Shown here: piece after piece, positions 17,601 to 26,701 of the stretch
Layout: the number at the start of each line of letters is the position of its first letter
How positions within the stretch are numbered: the first letter of the stretch is position 1
DNA from: Micavibrio sp.
GTDB taxonomy: Bacteria; Pseudomonadota; Alphaproteobacteria; Micavibrionales; UBA2020
Assembly (NCBI GenBank): GCA_028283745.1
Contig: JAPWJZ010000009.1
Location: forward strand, 124,001 to 188,000
Direction of reading: 5' to 3'
DNA length: 64,000 nt
Notes under the pieces: model-generated
Told to the model about the DNA's origin: nothing
Database searches by the model: none
What the model saw: only the letters and a program-made list of their open reading frames with translations
Position numbers and translations under genes: made by a program

Positions 17601-20600
17601 CAGCGTGCTGGCTTCCGCCCGCAAGGCGCTGCCGGAATAGACGATAGAATTGGCAAGGCGTGCGTACAGCTGTGCATCCGCCTCGCTCGCGTTGATCTGG
17701 CGAAGCAGCACATGGCTGTGCGTCCATGCCAGTTCAAACACGCGGTCCGCAAGGCGCTGGTCGCGGTATTTATCAATCAAGGCAAGGCAGCCGCCGCGGG
17801 TATCCGACGCGCCCATGACGATGTCGAACGTCACCGTCTCATCCGCATCAAGCGTAATCTGGTGGCGGATGGCGACGACGGGATCCAGCACCGATCCTTG
17901 CGCGCCAGATAGCGGCGAGGAGCTTTGAATGGCTTCGGGCGCAAGCGTGGTATTGCCGCGGCCAAGGAACTTCATGCGGTCCGTTTCATAGGAAATCTGG
18001 CCAAGGTCGCCGCCGTGGGCGATGACCTGGTGGAACATGAAGTTCGGCTTTTCGGTATTGGACCGTGCGCGGCGCGTGCAGATGATACTGCGGCGCTTCT
18101 TCAGAATTTCTGTCTGCACGAAAAGTTTGCTGAAGGCGGGGTGCGCGTTATCGGCCGCGGCGGGCGCCAGCACCACTTCAGCGTAGGTCGTCACCTCAAT
18201 CGTGCGGCGCTTCTTCGAGCGGTTTTTGATGCGCACGCGGCGCAGCTCGATATCATCCTCGGGCGATACGACGATTTCGGTGTGCATGTCGAAATCACCG
18301 TCCTTGCGCCGGAATTCCGCACGGCCTTCGGAGAAGATAACTTCATAGTCTTTCGATTTGACCAGCGTCGGCTGGTAGCTGTTCGACCATATCTGGCCGT
18401 TTTCAAGGTCGCGGATGTAGCAGAAGGTGCCCCAATTGTCGCGGGTGCTGTCTTCCTGCCAGCGGGTCAGCGCAAGGTCGTTCCAGCGGCTATAGCTGCC
18501 GCCGGCGCTGGTAACCATCACATGGTAGCGGCCATTGGACAGTAGCTGCACTTCCGGCACCGGCGTTTTGGTGCTGCGCAGGACGCGCATGGGCATTTCC
18601 GCCGCTGTGTCGTCGCTGCGGTTAATAGAATGCTCCGCCGACTTGGAATAGAAGATCGTCGTTTTTGGCACTTTTTCGTGCAGCAGCAGCATGGTTGCCT
18701 GGAACAACGGGTTCGCGGCAAAGCGCCTTTGCATTGGACGGTCGAGCAGGAAGTAGCTCAACGACAGGAAGCTCATGCCCTGGTGGTGCGCCATGAAGGA
18801 ACGGATAACCGCGCTTTTTGTGCCGCGTTGCAGGTGGGCGGAAGTAAAGTCGACGGCTTCATAAAGACCAAAGCGGCCTTCATAACCTTCAGCCGACAGT
18901 CGCTGCATGTTCTGGCAGGCTTCTTCCGGCAATACCATGAGCGCCATGATGGATGCGTAAGGCGCAATGACCAGGTCATTCGCAAGGCCGCGCTTGATGC
19001 CAAGGTCCGGCACGCCGAAGGCCTTGTACTGGTAGTTCAGGTGCGCGTCGAAGGTGTTATAGCCGGATTCCGACATGCCCCACAACACGCCGCGCTGCGC
19101 GCCGTATTCAATCTGGCGGCGGACGGCGGATTGATAGGTCTGGTCGAGCAGCGTTTTTTCAAACGTCGGCATGACCAGCAGCGGCATCAGGTACTCGAAC
19201 ATCGAGCCGCTCCACGACACAAGGCTGGGCTTGCCGCTGGTGCGGATAAGCTGGCGGCCAAGGGCAAACCAGCTTTGCTGCGATACCTGCCCCTGCGCGA
19301 TGGCTACAAAGCTCGTCAAACGTGCTTCGGAGGCGAGCAGGTCATATGACCCGGTATCTGCCCTGTGGTCCTGCACGTTATAGCCGATGGTGAAAAGATG
19401 GCTGTCGGCATCGTAGAGGAAGCCGTATTCCATGCGGGCCATTTCTTCGGACAGCATGTGCAGCTCGTTCAGCAGCGAAATACGCTCGAGCGCGCGCAAG
19501 CTGGCGCGGGCGACTTCCTGACGCAGGTTATGCAGGGCGGTCTTCGCCTCCCCTTCCGCATGTTCCTCCGCCTGCGCAATGTGGCTTTGCATGAGCGCGT
19601 CATAAGACGCAAGTTCACGCAAGGTGGGGATATGGTCAAGGTTGGGGCCGGCAGGTGCATGGGCGGGCGCGGTAAAGAACACCCACGGTGCAAGCTGGTG
19701 CAGGTCCGCCGTAATATCTTCGCACTGGCGCACAAGGCAGTCGAGCCAGCCGGTCAGGTCCTGATCGATAATGCCGACGGTTTCACGGCGGAAAGCGACA
19801 ATGCCGGCTTCCAGCGTTTCAAGGAAGGCACGGGCATCCGCCAGCGTGGCGGGACCTTCATGCCCGTCAACGGGCATTGCTGCCGCAAGGGACGCAAAGG
19901 CATGGGGCGCCGCTGTTTTCGCGGCATCGCCCAGCAGGGCCAGCGTATCGCGCATGCCCGCAAACAGGCGGGCCGAGAAGATGGGCTGGTCAACAAGGCC
20001 GTGCAGCCCGGCGCCGAGCGTCAGCAGGTGGCCTGCAAGGTTGCCGCTATCCACGGTCGAGACATAGAGCGGGTACAGGGGTTTCAGCGTTTGCGTATCG
20101 TACCAGTTATAGAAGTGGCCCTGGTACCGTTCCATCCGTTGCATGGTGCGCAGGGTATTTTCCGTGCGCTGCAGGAAGGTATTGCCGGAAATATAACCGA
20201 AGTCATAGGCCGTCAGGTTCGACAGCAGCGACAGGCCGATGTTGGTGGGCGATGTGCGGTGCGCCACCACGTAAACGGGCTTTTCCTGCATGTTGTCGGG
20301 CGGCAGCCAGTTGTCTTCCGCCGTGACATAGGTTTCAAAGAAGGACCATATTTTACGGGTGATTTTGCCAAGGTACTGGCGTTGATCATCCGTCAAATGA
20401 GGTTTACGCATATGCACGGGCTGGCTCAAGCGCCAGACGGCCGCAGGGAAAACGCACCAGAGGGCGAGGAACGGCACAGCGACGGCAAGGCCATGCATGT
20501 TCGCCGCCAGCAGCACAACGGCCAGCGCCAGCGCGAAAGCGGGGCAGACCCAGAGCGCGCGGTACGCCTGCGGTATGGTTGATTCCGCCTTACTGCGGTT

Positions 20601-23441
20601 GGTATTGCTGGAGGGATTCCATTCCAAAAGCAGCTTGCGCGTCACCAGCATGCGCCACAAAACGCGGCAAATGGCATCCGTGTAGTAATAAGCCTCGTAC
20701 GGCAGGCACAGCAGCATCAAGCCCGCATTCCCAAGGTTGCGGCCGGTTGAATACGCGGCATCGGTGAAGTGCTGGCGCCAGTTGGCGTCCGGCGACTTGC
20801 GGCAGAAACCGAGGATGGAGGAGCTGAGCGACGGGATAAGCAAAATACCGCCAACCGCAAGGCTCCAGTACGACGGCGAGGTTGTAAACGCCCAGCCCAG
20901 CACCAGAATGCACAGCAGCGCCAGCGGCACAAGGCTGCGGCGCAGGTTGTCAAAAATTTTCCAGCGTGACAGGGCGGACAGCGGGTTCCTGACATAGGAA
21001 CCATCACCCACCGGCACGTTCGGCAGCATCCAGCGGGCAATCTGCCAGTCGCCGCGCGTCCAGCGGTGGCGGCGGCTGACATCGGCACTGTAGCGCGACG
21101 GGTATTCTTCATATAGCTGCACATCGCTGAGAAGGCCGCTGCGCACATAGCAGCCCTCGATCAGGTCATGGCTGAGGATGCGGTTTTCGGGGAAGCGGTT
21201 TTTCAGGCCGCGCTCGAAAGCCTCGACCTCGTAAATGCCCTTGCCCACGAAGGAGCCTTCGTGGAATGCATCCTGGTACAGGTCGGAAACGGCGCGGGTA
21301 TAGGGGTCAATGCCAGGCTCCCCGCCGCACAGCTGCGCATATATAGACGCATCGACATCCGGCAGGGTTGCGGCAACGCGCGGCTGCATCAGGCCATAGC
21401 CTTCGGTGACGCGGCCGAGGTTTTCATCGTAATGGGCGCGGTTAAGCGGGTGCGCCATCACGCCGATGAACTGGTGCGCGGCATCGCGCGGCAGCTGCGT
21501 ATCGGTATCGAGCGTAATGACGTAGCGGGAACCGACCATGGCGGCATGGCGGCCGACGATGCGCATGAAGGCTTTATCATCGCCGGTGCGCAGCAGTTCG
21601 TTGAGCGCGCCAAGCTTGCCGCGCTTACGCTCATACGCCATCCATTTGGCTTCCTGCGCGTTCCACAGGCGCGGGCGGTGCAGCAGGAAGAAAACATCCT
21701 GATCCTTGCCGGCATATTTGTTGTTCAGCGCTTCAATATTACGCTCGGCATGGTCAAGCAGCGAAACATCCTGCGGCAGTGTTTCGGTATCGGCATCGCC
21801 AAAGTCGGTCAGCAGGCAGAAGGTGAGGTTTTTGCCGCGGTTGGCAAGGAAGCGCACTTCCAGCCCTTCGGTCAGGTCATCAATGCCGGCGTGGCTGGTG
21901 ATCATGGTCGGTACGGCAACAACCGTGCGTGCCTCGTCCGAAATGCCCTTCGAGAAGTCAAGACGCGGGCGATGGTCCGGCCGCGCCAGCATGGTCGCCA
22001 GCCAGTTGACGATGCCGAGGGAGAAGTGGCTTGCGCCCAAAAGGCAGGCAAGCGCGAACAGCCCCAGAATGACAGGGTGCATGCCATGATGGTACGCGCG
22101 CTCGGTAAACGAGCAGGCGATATAGACGGTCATAAACGTGACGGCGCCAAGGTAAACATGCAGCGGATTGTCACTGGCAGCGCGGCGGATTTTTTCCAGC
22201 ACGGAAATTTTGATCTGCGCGATGCTTTCAAGCGCGGGCAGGCCCTTGTCGACAAGGTAATAGCCGACATGGCGCTGGCGCTGGCGGGGGTCGTTTGCAT
22301 CCGTCACATCAACGGCGGCGGCAAGCTGCACGGCATGGCGGGCGATGTCTTCTTCCGACAGGGTCGAGTATTTTGCGATTTTTTCAATGCTGTGACGGTA
22401 CAGGTCGCGGCTGGCGAAATCCATCAGGCTATAGGTATTGGCAGGGTCGGTTGCCAGCACCTGATCAACAAGGCTGAGGTCCTCAACAAACTGGCGCCAG
22501 TTCATTTTGCTCAAGAAACGCAAGCTGCCGATGCTGTTGCTGATAGAGACCTGGTCAGAAGCCTGCTGGCGGGTTTCGTTGAAGATAACCTGCTCGGTCG
22601 TGGTGCCGATTTGCGAGAGCCGTTGCTCCATCCACGTCAGCGGCAGGGCAAGCGCTGCCCCCTGCCCCTGCAGCCGCCGCGTCAGCTCGGCCACAAAGAC
22701 GCTTTCAAGGTCCTGGCTGGAACGCGCCATGTCGGCGATGACCAGAATAAGGCCGGTCGGGTCGCTTTCAACACTCGCGGCCATTTGCGTTGCCCAATGG
22801 TCGGCAAGGTCGCGGCTGACGCAGGCGCGCGACAGGCGCACGGAAACGCGGCGCAGGTTTTCAATCAATGCAAGGCGCAGCATAATCGGCACGGCCCAAA
22901 GCTCGCCCAGCTTCAGCGGCGCGAATTTCTGGTAGGAGGAAATAAACAGCTGGATGACTTCGGCGTTCAGGCGCGCATCGCTGTGCGAAATGATTTGCAG
23001 CGCAATATCGTACACGCGCGGCAGCGAATCCGACGGGCCTTTCGACAGGCGCGGCAGGCCGCGGCTATAGCCGCGCGGCAGGTGGCGGCGCGCAATCTGG
23101 ATATGGTCTTCGATCAGGTAAAAGTTATCCAGCATCCATTCACCGGCGGGGGTGATCTGCTGGTTTTTTTCGACCGCCTGCACCAGTGCCTGATAGGCGC
23201 TGTTGATGATGACTTCGTTTTCATCAAGGCGCGCCAGCAGGCTGTCCGGCCCCTGGCGTTCGGCGAGTTTATGCTTTTCGGCAAGGGTTCTGCCGTACTG
23301 GCCCATCTGCTCCGCGCTCAGCAGTTCGGACTTCAGCATGTCGTCGCTGGTTTCTGCCCAGGGCGACGGCGGGCCAAACAGCACCTGCGCGCGGCGGATG
23401 TTTTTCTGGAGCGTGTTCAGCACAGTGGCGAAATCCGGCAT
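14694..23441 (-). CDS. ndvB: Cyclic beta-1,2-glucan synthase (NdvB/ChvB type)
   Basis: This 2,915-aa inner-membrane protein makes periplasmic cyclic beta-1,2-glucan from UDP-glucose. In order: an N-terminal cytosolic region (1-420), membrane segments at about 424-444 and 452-484, a GT84 glycosyltransferase domain with DTDTQLP near 644 and RHRWTRGDWQ near 794, membrane segments at about 832-875, 900-927 and 960-1003, a glycoamylase-like domain (FGVPDLG near 1480), and C-terminal carbohydrate-binding and GH94 phosphorylase-like domains with SCDWNDGMDK near 2599 (Asp as catalytic acid). Size and order match Brucella/Agrobacterium Cgs. The ATG at 23441 is chosen because AAGGA lies about 10 nt upstream. 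No ndvA exporter is adjacent. It follows rmlA, separated by a strong hairpin. Confidence 0.95.
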   Translation of the reverse strand: MPDFATVLNTLQKNIRRAQVLFGPPSPWAETSDDMLKSELLSAEQMGQYGRTLAEKHKLAERQGPDSLLARLDENEVIINSAYQALVQAVEKNQQITPAGEWMLDNFYLIEDHIQIARRHLPRGYSRGLPRLSKGPSDSLPRVYDIALQIISHSDARLNAEVIQLFISSYQKFAPLKLGELWAVPIMLRLALIENLRRVSVRLSRACVSRDLADHWATQMAASVESDPTGLILVIADMARSSQDLESVFVAELTRRLQGQGAALALPLTWMEQRLSQIGTTTEQVIFNETRQQASDQVSISNSIGSLRFLSKMNWRQFVEDLSLVDQVLATDPANTYSLMDFASRDLYRHSIEKIAKYSTLSEEDIARHAVQLAAAVDVTDANDPRQRQRHVGYYLVDKGLPALESIAQIKISVLEKIRRAASDNPLHVYLGAVTFMTVYIACSFTERAYHHGMHPVILGLFALACLLGASHFSLGIVNWLATMLARPDHRPRLDFSKGISDEARTVVAVPTMITSHAGIDDLTEGLEVRFLANRGKNLTFCLLTDFGDADTETLPQDVSLLDHAERNIEALNNKYAGKDQDVFFLLHRPRLWNAQEAKWMAYERKRGKLGALNELLRTGDDKAFMRIVGRHAAMVGSRYVITLDTDTQLPRDAAHQFIGVMAHPLNRAHYDENLGRVTEGYGLMQPRVAATLPDVDASIYAQLCGGEPGIDPYTRAVSDLYQDAFHEGSFVGKGIYEVEAFERGLKNRFPENRILSHDLIEGCYVRSGLLSDVQLYEEYPSRYSADVSRRHRWTRGDWQIARWMLPNVPVGDGSYVRNPLSALSRWKIFDNLRRSLVPLALLCILVLGWAFTTSPSYWSLAVGGILLIPSLSSSILGFCRKSPDANWRQHFTDAAYSTGRNLGNAGLMLLCLPYEAYYYTDAICRVLWRMLVTRKLLLEWNPSSNTNRSKAESTIPQAYRALWVCPAFALALAVVLLAANMHGLAVAVPFLALWCVFPAAVWRLSQPVHMRKPHLTDDQRQYLGKITRKIWSFFETYVTAEDNWLPPDNMQEKPVYVVAHRTSPTNIGLSLLSNLTAYDFGYISGNTFLQRTENTLRTMQRMERYQGHFYNWYDTQTLKPLYPLYVSTVDSGNLAGHLLTLGAGLHGLVDQPIFSARLFAGMRDTLALLGDAAKTAAPHAFASLAAAMPVDGHEGPATLADARAFLETLEAGIVAFRRETVGIIDQDLTGWLDCLVRQCEDITADLHQLAPWVFFTAPAHAPAGPNLDHIPTLRELASYDALMQSHIAQAEEHAEGEAKTALHNLRQEVARASLRALERISLLNELHMLSEEMARMEYGFLYDADSHLFTIGYNVQDHRADTGSYDLLASEARLTSFVAIAQGQVSQQSWFALGRQLIRTSGKPSLVSWSGSMFEYLMPLLVMPTFEKTLLDQTYQSAVRRQIEYGAQRGVLWGMSESGYNTFDAHLNYQYKAFGVPDLGIKRGLANDLVIAPYASIMALMVLPEEACQNMQRLSAEGYEGRFGLYEAVDFTSAHLQRGTKSAVIRSFMAHHQGMSFLSLSYFLLDRPMQRRFAANPLFQATMLLLHEKVPKTTIFYSKSAEHSINRSDDTAAEMPMRVLRSTKTPVPEVQLLSNGRYHVMVTSAGGSYSRWNDLALTRWQEDSTRDNWGTFCYIRDLENGQIWSNSYQPTLVKSKDYEVIFSEGRAEFRRKDGDFDMHTEIVVSPEDDIELRRVRIKNRSKKRRTIEVTTYAEVVLAPAAADNAHPAFSKLFVQTEILKKRRSIICTRRARSNTEKPNFMFHQVIAHGGDLGQISYETDRMKFLGRGNTTLAPEAIQSSSPLSGAQGSVLDPVVAIRHQITLDADETVTFDIVMGASDTRGGCLALIDKYRDQRLADRVFELAWTHSHVLLRQINASEADAQLYARLANSIVYSGSALRAEASTLIKNRRGQSGLWSYAISGDFPIVLLQIKDSSNIDLVRQLVQAHAYWRLKGLAVDLVIWNEDQAGYRQLLQEQIMGLISAGVESQVVDRPGGIFVRPGDQISPEDRILLETVARVILTDSNGSLAEQVSRSSVKDVSRPHLVPTQQPRPASAITQRLQPPKLLLGNGTGGFSEDGREYIITTGAGQRTPAPWVNVLANPVFGTVISENGSSYTWSDNAHEFRLTPWANDPVSDSGGEAFYIRDEATGEFWSPVPHPVRSDSPYITRHGFGYSVFEHVDNGIHSEMTVYVAMDAPVKFSVLKLRNDSGRSRQLSVTGYVEWVMGDLRPKTAMHVVTEIDPVTGALFARNAYNTEFAERIAFFDVDDEARTVTGDRREFIGRNKTLQSPAAMGHFRLSGKVGAGLDPCGAIQSAFTLADGEEREIIFRLGVAGKQNTDNPSLARRFAEAGSVIRRYRGSVAAHNALDAVHRYWTETLGAVRIETPDTALNTLANGWLVYQTLACRLWARSGYYQSGGAFGFRDQLQDAMALLHSKPVVLRDQLLLHATRQFLEGDVQHWWHPPLGRGVRTKCSDDFLWLPLATCRYVLSTRDTGVLDEMAHFLEGRQLNADEDSVYDHFPTSSQQASLYDHCVRAIEHGLRFGDHGLPLMGSCDWNDGMDKVGAHGKGESVWLGFFLYDILQDFSKVADIKGDTAFAKRCLEEAKKLQANIEANAWDGDWYRRAYFDDGTPLGSASNEECQIDSLSQSWSVLSGAGNPERAAKGMAAVDARLVRRDVGIVQLLDPPFDKSEQNPGYIRGYVPGVRENGGQYTHAAVWTAMAFAKMGNHERTWELLQMINPLNHARTAEEVELYKVEPYVVTADVYGQAPHAGRGGWSWYTGSSGWMYRLIVESFLGLKLDVDKLSFAPCLPPGWDGFRIDYRYRTTTYSITVKTGGDAQLTVDGKVQADAHIQLIDDQQPHSVELRLVAAAG

Positions 23442-23487
23442 CTTTGGAAGTTCCTTGATGGAGTGGAGGAATTTGGCAGGGTGCGTA

Positions 23488-23539
23488 AAAGGCCGCCGGC
23501 GCATCAGGGCATAAGCCCCTTACCGCGCCGGCGGCCTTT
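23488..23539 (-). terminator. Strong hairpin between rmlA and glucan synthase
   Basis: AAAGGCCGCCGGCGC and GCGCCGGCGGCCTTT form a perfect 15-bp stem. The 22-nt loop contains an inner GGGC-ATAA-GCCC hairpin. It starts 14 nt after the rmlA stop and ends with TTTT. It lies 46 bp before the synthase start, so the large gene needs a promoter in that short gap or relies on read-through. Confidence 0.75.
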
Positions 23540-23553
23540 CACATAGATTTGGT

Positions 23554-24435
23554 CTAGGCTGCCTCGACCGCGACGTTGCGGATATATTCGGCATAAGCGG
23601 GGTTGCCGATTTTGGAGGCGTTTTCCATCAGCTGCTCGCGGCTGATAAGGCCGTTGGTATAGGCGACCTCATCAAGGCAGCCGATTTTTTTGCCAGTGCG
23701 CTTTTCATGGTCGCGAATGAACTGGCTGGCATCGTGGATGTTGCCGTGGGTGCCAAGGTCGAACCAGTGGTACGACGCATCCAGCGTAACGGCGGAAAGC
23801 TTGCCCTGTTCAAGATAGCGGATGTTGAGGTCGGTAATTTCAAGCTCTCCGCGGGCGGAGGGTTTGAGCGACTTTGCAATCTCGCAGGCCTGGTTGTCGT
23901 AGAAATAAAGGCCGGTCGCGCACCAGTTGGAAATAAGCTCTTTCGGCTTTTCAACAAGGCGGGTGACTTTGCCCGCGGCATCCAGCACGGCAACGCCGTA
24001 GGCTGAAGGTTCATCGACGTGGCAGCAGAAGATGCGCGCGCCGTCAATGGCGCCGCCCGCTTTTTTCAGGATGCCGTCGAGCCCCGGGCCGTGGAAGAAG
24101 TTATCGCCCAGAATAAGGCAGCAATTGTCACCGCCGATGAATTTTTCACCGATCAGGAAAGCGCCTGCAATGCCGTCCTGCTTGTGCTGTTCGGCGTAGG
24201 AAATGCTGATGCCCCACTGGCTGCCGTTACCCAGCAGAGTTTCAAACAGCGGCTTATCGCGCGGCGTCACAATGATAAGAACGTCGCGGATGCCCGCGGC
24301 CATCAATGTTGCCAGCGGATAATAAATCATCGGCTTGTCGTAGATCGCCATCAGCTGTTTGCCGAATGCGAGGCTGGTGGGGTGAAGCCGTGTCGCTTTG
24401 CCTGCCGCCAGAATAATGCCCTTTTTAATCGCCAT
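23554..24435 (-). CDS. rmlA: Glucose-1-phosphate thymidylyltransferase-like nucleotidyltransferase
   Basis: This 293-aa protein belongs to the RmlA/RfbA sugar nucleotidyltransferases, which join dTTP and glucose-1-phosphate as the first step of dTDP-rhamnose synthesis. Recognisable parts are an N-terminal nucleotide-binding loop, FGKQLMAIYDKPMIYYPLATLMAAGI, ILGDNFFHG near 107-115, LVEKPK near 155, and CATGLYFYDN. The loop reads AAGKATRLHP instead of the usual GGxGTRLxP, and AEQHKQDGIAGAF replaces the common QPxPxGLAQAF, so base specificity may differ. rmlB, rmlC and rmlD are not adjacent. It sits upstream of the glucan synthase, but the two act on different sugar nucleotides. Confidence 0.85.
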   Translation of the reverse strand: MAIKKGIILAAGKATRLHPTSLAFGKQLMAIYDKPMIYYPLATLMAAGIRDVLIIVTPRDKPLFETLLGNGSQWGISISYAEQHKQDGIAGAFLIGEKFIGGDNCCLILGDNFFHGPGLDGILKKAGGAIDGARIFCCHVDEPSAYGVAVLDAAGKVTRLVEKPKELISNWCATGLYFYDNQACEIAKSLKPSARGELEITDLNIRYLEQGKLSAVTLDASYHWFDLGTHGNIHDASQFIRDHEKRTGKKIGCLDEVAYTNGLISREQLMENASKIGNPAYAEYIRNVAVEAA

Positions 24436-24785
24436 ACCATGCTCCCTTTTTTATGTTCGTTGCTGTCGCGGCACAAAGCAGACTGCCCGGGGATGGTGCG
24501 CGACTGAATTAGCAGCAGAACCGCCAACCACAGCCGCACAAAAAGCCGCCGTGACTTAACGAATCTAGCAGGTACAGGATTATAGTCTTACGCCCCGCAT
24601 TAGTCAAAAAATGAGCCGCCTGAAAAAGCCGTCTTATTTTCCTGAAAAATGCCTTTAAATTAAGGAGTTAGCCTGTTTCTTGCCGCCAGTCACTGAACCC
24701 GGGCACGCCATTGCGCGCACCGCTGCTTCTAACGACATAATCAGCCGAAAAGTTCCCTGCAAAAATTGGCTCATCCCGGGAGGGG
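24436..24785. other. 350-bp intergenic region
   Basis: This lies downstream of the carbonic anhydrase gene and upstream of rmlA, both on the minus strand. It probably carries the rmlA promoter; AT-rich sequence is concentrated at about 24580-24670. I see no ORF with a credible start, no strong hairpin and no RNA gene. Confidence 0.4.
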
Positions 24786-25433
24786 TCAAATGTCGAGGAA
24801 ATTGACCTGGCCCGTGGAAAGATCCAGCACCGCGCCGAGAATTTTGATTTTGCCTTCCTGCAACAGCCCTTCAATCAGGCGGCTGGAATGGGACAGCTGG
24901 CTGACGGAGGCCAGCACATTCGCCTCAACCGCCCGCGCCATCATTTCGTCACGGCTGACGCCCTGCATGCGGGAAATGGAAAAGATATGCGGTTTGATAC
25001 GGCTGATAATGTCGTGAATATTTTCGGACGAAATTTCGTGCGAATGCTCGATATGTTCCAGCGTGGAGCTGATTGCGCCGCATTGCGTATGGCCCATGAC
25101 CAGCACAAAGCGCGTGCCGAAAGCGCTGGCGGCAAATTCAACGCTGCCGACCAGCGACGGCGCGATAATGTTGCCTGCAACGCGAATGACAAACAAATCA
25201 CCAATATCCTGGTCGAATACGGTTTCAACCGGCGCGCGCGAATCCGAGCAGCACAGCACGATCGCTTTCGGGAACTGCCCCGTCTCCGCAAATTCCTTCA
25301 GCTTGCGCAGCGAGGAGTTGGGGGTCTGGATGGACTCGCCGTTCAAAAAGCGGCGGTTGCCGGCCTTCAGGTCTTCCAGCACGCGCGCAGGATCGGGCAG
25401 CGTTTGCTTCTTGTCGCTTAGGGGCACGTTCAT
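24786..25433 (-). CDS. Beta-class carbonic anhydrase
   Basis: This 215-aa cytoplasmic enzyme interconverts CO2 and bicarbonate. The zinc site is visible: Cys62-Ser-Asp64-Ser-Arg66 (CSDSR) and His115-x-x-Cys118 (GHTQCGA). RVAGNI near 84-89 is also conserved. Length and motif spacing are those of bacterial beta-CAs. It is transcribed divergently from the SRPBCC gene, with 142 bp between. Confidence 0.93.
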   Translation of the reverse strand: MNVPLSDKKQTLPDPARVLEDLKAGNRRFLNGESIQTPNSSLRKLKEFAETGQFPKAIVLCCSDSRAPVETVFDQDIGDLFVIRVAGNIIAPSLVGSVEFAASAFGTRFVLVMGHTQCGAISSTLEHIEHSHEISSENIHDIISRIKPHIFSISRMQGVSRDEMMARAVEANVLASVSQLSHSSRLIEGLLQEGKIKILGAVLDLSTGQVNFLDI

Positions 25434-25575
25434 GGCCGGTTAACTCCGATTCTTATAATGTTGAGGGGATATTACCAAATAATCCGCCTTTGACAGCTTT
25501 TGATTTTTCAACCGTACTGCGCTACTCTTATGCAGTTAATCTTGTTTGCAATCAATTGTTTCAGGAATATTCTTC

Positions 25576-26127
25576 ATGTTCATCGATGTTATTCTGGTTC
25601 TTGCGCTGCTTATCGTCGCCGTCATCATTTTCGTCGCGACGCGGCCGGATGATTTCCGCATCAGCCGCAGCGCCACTATTGCAGCGCCGCCTGCCGCCGT
25701 ATTTGCGGAGGTCAACGACTTCCACAAATGGAACGCCTGGTCGCCCTGGGCAAAAATGGACCCCGCTTGCAAAAACACATTCGATGGCGCGGATGCCGGC
25801 GCTGGCGCGATCTTCGCATGGGCGGGCAATAGCAAGGTCGGCGAAGGTCGCATGACCATTCTTGAAAGCCGCGCGGCAGAGCTTATCCGCATCCGTCTTG
25901 AATTCTTCAAGCCGTTCAAGGCAACGAACGCGGCGGAATTTACCTTTATTCCCGCCGCCGATGGCACCACCGTCAGCTGGACCATGACTGGCACCAACGG
26001 CTTCATGGGCAAGCTGATCGGCACGTTGATGAACTGCGATAAAATGGTCGGCAAGCAGTTTGCTGAAGGGCTTGCAGCCATCAAGACGATTGTTGAAACG
26101 CCGGCTGTCGGTGCGCACCGTGGTTAA
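25576..26127 (+). CDS. SRPBCC-family membrane-anchored protein
   Basis: This encodes 183 aa. An N-terminal membrane helix (about 2-21) is followed by a START/SRPBCC (polyketide cyclase/dehydrase-like) domain: FRISRSATIAAPPAAVFAEVNDFHKWNAWSPW, then WTMTGTNGFMGKL and a C-terminal amphipathic helix. The fold binds hydrophobic ligands; none is known here. The ATG at 25576 with AGGA about 10 nt upstream is preferred to a TTG at 25546. The end overlaps the start of the acetyltransferase gene, so they are likely co-transcribed. Confidence 0.8.
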   Translation: MFIDVILVLALLIVAVIIFVATRPDDFRISRSATIAAPPAAVFAEVNDFHKWNAWSPWAKMDPACKNTFDGADAGAGAIFAWAGNSKVGEGRMTILESRAAELIRIRLEFFKPFKATNAAEFTFIPAADGTTVSWTMTGTNGFMGKLIGTLMNCDKMVGKQFAEGLAAIKTIVETPAVGAHRG

Positions 26128-26695
26128 CAGCCTGCCCGTTTTTGAAACCGAGCGGCTGATGATGCGCGGCGTAACGCTGGCGGATGCCCCCGCCTATGCG
26201 CGCCACTTCGTTGATTACGCCGTGGTGAGCGAACTTGCCGCCACCGTGCCGTGGCCCTACCCTGAAGGCGGCGTTGCCGATTATATCACCACGCAAATTC
26301 TGCCGCACCAAGGCAAGGACAAATGGGTCTGGGGCCTGTTTTTGAAAGACAAGCCGGATGATTTGCCGGAGGAATTAATTGGCACGGTTGATTTATGGCG
26401 CGCATGCACGCCGGAAAACCGCGGCTTCTGGCTGGGCCGCAAATTCTGGGGCAAGGGATTAATGACGGAAGCGGTGACACCCGTGATGGATTACGCCTTT
26501 GACCACCTCGGCTTTGAAAAACTGTTTTTCTCGAACGCGCTTGGCAATGAACGCTCCCGCCGCGTAAAGGAAAAAACCGGCGCGCGGCTGCTGTATAACG
26601 CGCCCAAAGCCTTCGTCAACCCCGCCTATACCCAGCACGAAATATGGGAGCTGACGAAGGAAGAATGGCGCACGCACCGTGCGCAGAAGGCCTAA
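26120..26695 (+). CDS. GNAT-family N-acetyltransferase (RimJ/RimL-like)
   Basis: This encodes about 191 aa. The sequence LPVFETERLMMRGVTLADAPAYARHF at the start, the acetyl-CoA region RGFWLGRKFWGKGLMTEA and the C-terminal LGFEKLFFSNALGNERSRRVKEKTGA are those of the RimJ/RimL acetyltransferase group (Acetyltransf_3). The ERL motif requires a start near 26111-26120, where two GTG codons overlap the end of the SRPBCC gene; an ATG at 26060 would add 20 residues of poor quality. The acceptor is unknown. Confidence 0.8.
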   Translation: MVNSLPVFETERLMMRGVTLADAPAYARHFVDYAVVSELAATVPWPYPEGGVADYITTQILPHQGKDKWVWGLFLKDKPDDLPEELIGTVDLWRACTPENRGFWLGRKFWGKGLMTEAVTPVMDYAFDHLGFEKLFFSNALGNERSRRVKEKTGARLLYNAPKAFVNPAYTQHEIWELTKEEWRTHRAQKA

Positions 26696-26701
26696 AGCGG
26701 C

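Noticed and set aside
21168-23546. Long open frame on the plus strand opposite the glucan synthase (also 16203-17912 and 19365-20582)
   Set aside because: These lie entirely antisense to a well-conserved 2,915-aa protein, have low-complexity His/Ala/Arg-rich translations and no family motifs; they are codon-bias shadows.
24668-24874. Minus-strand frame running from inside the carbonic anhydrase gene into the spacer
   Set aside because: It begins out of frame within the enzyme gene, has no ribosome-binding site and no recognisable domain; about 40 open codons in the spacer can occur by chance.
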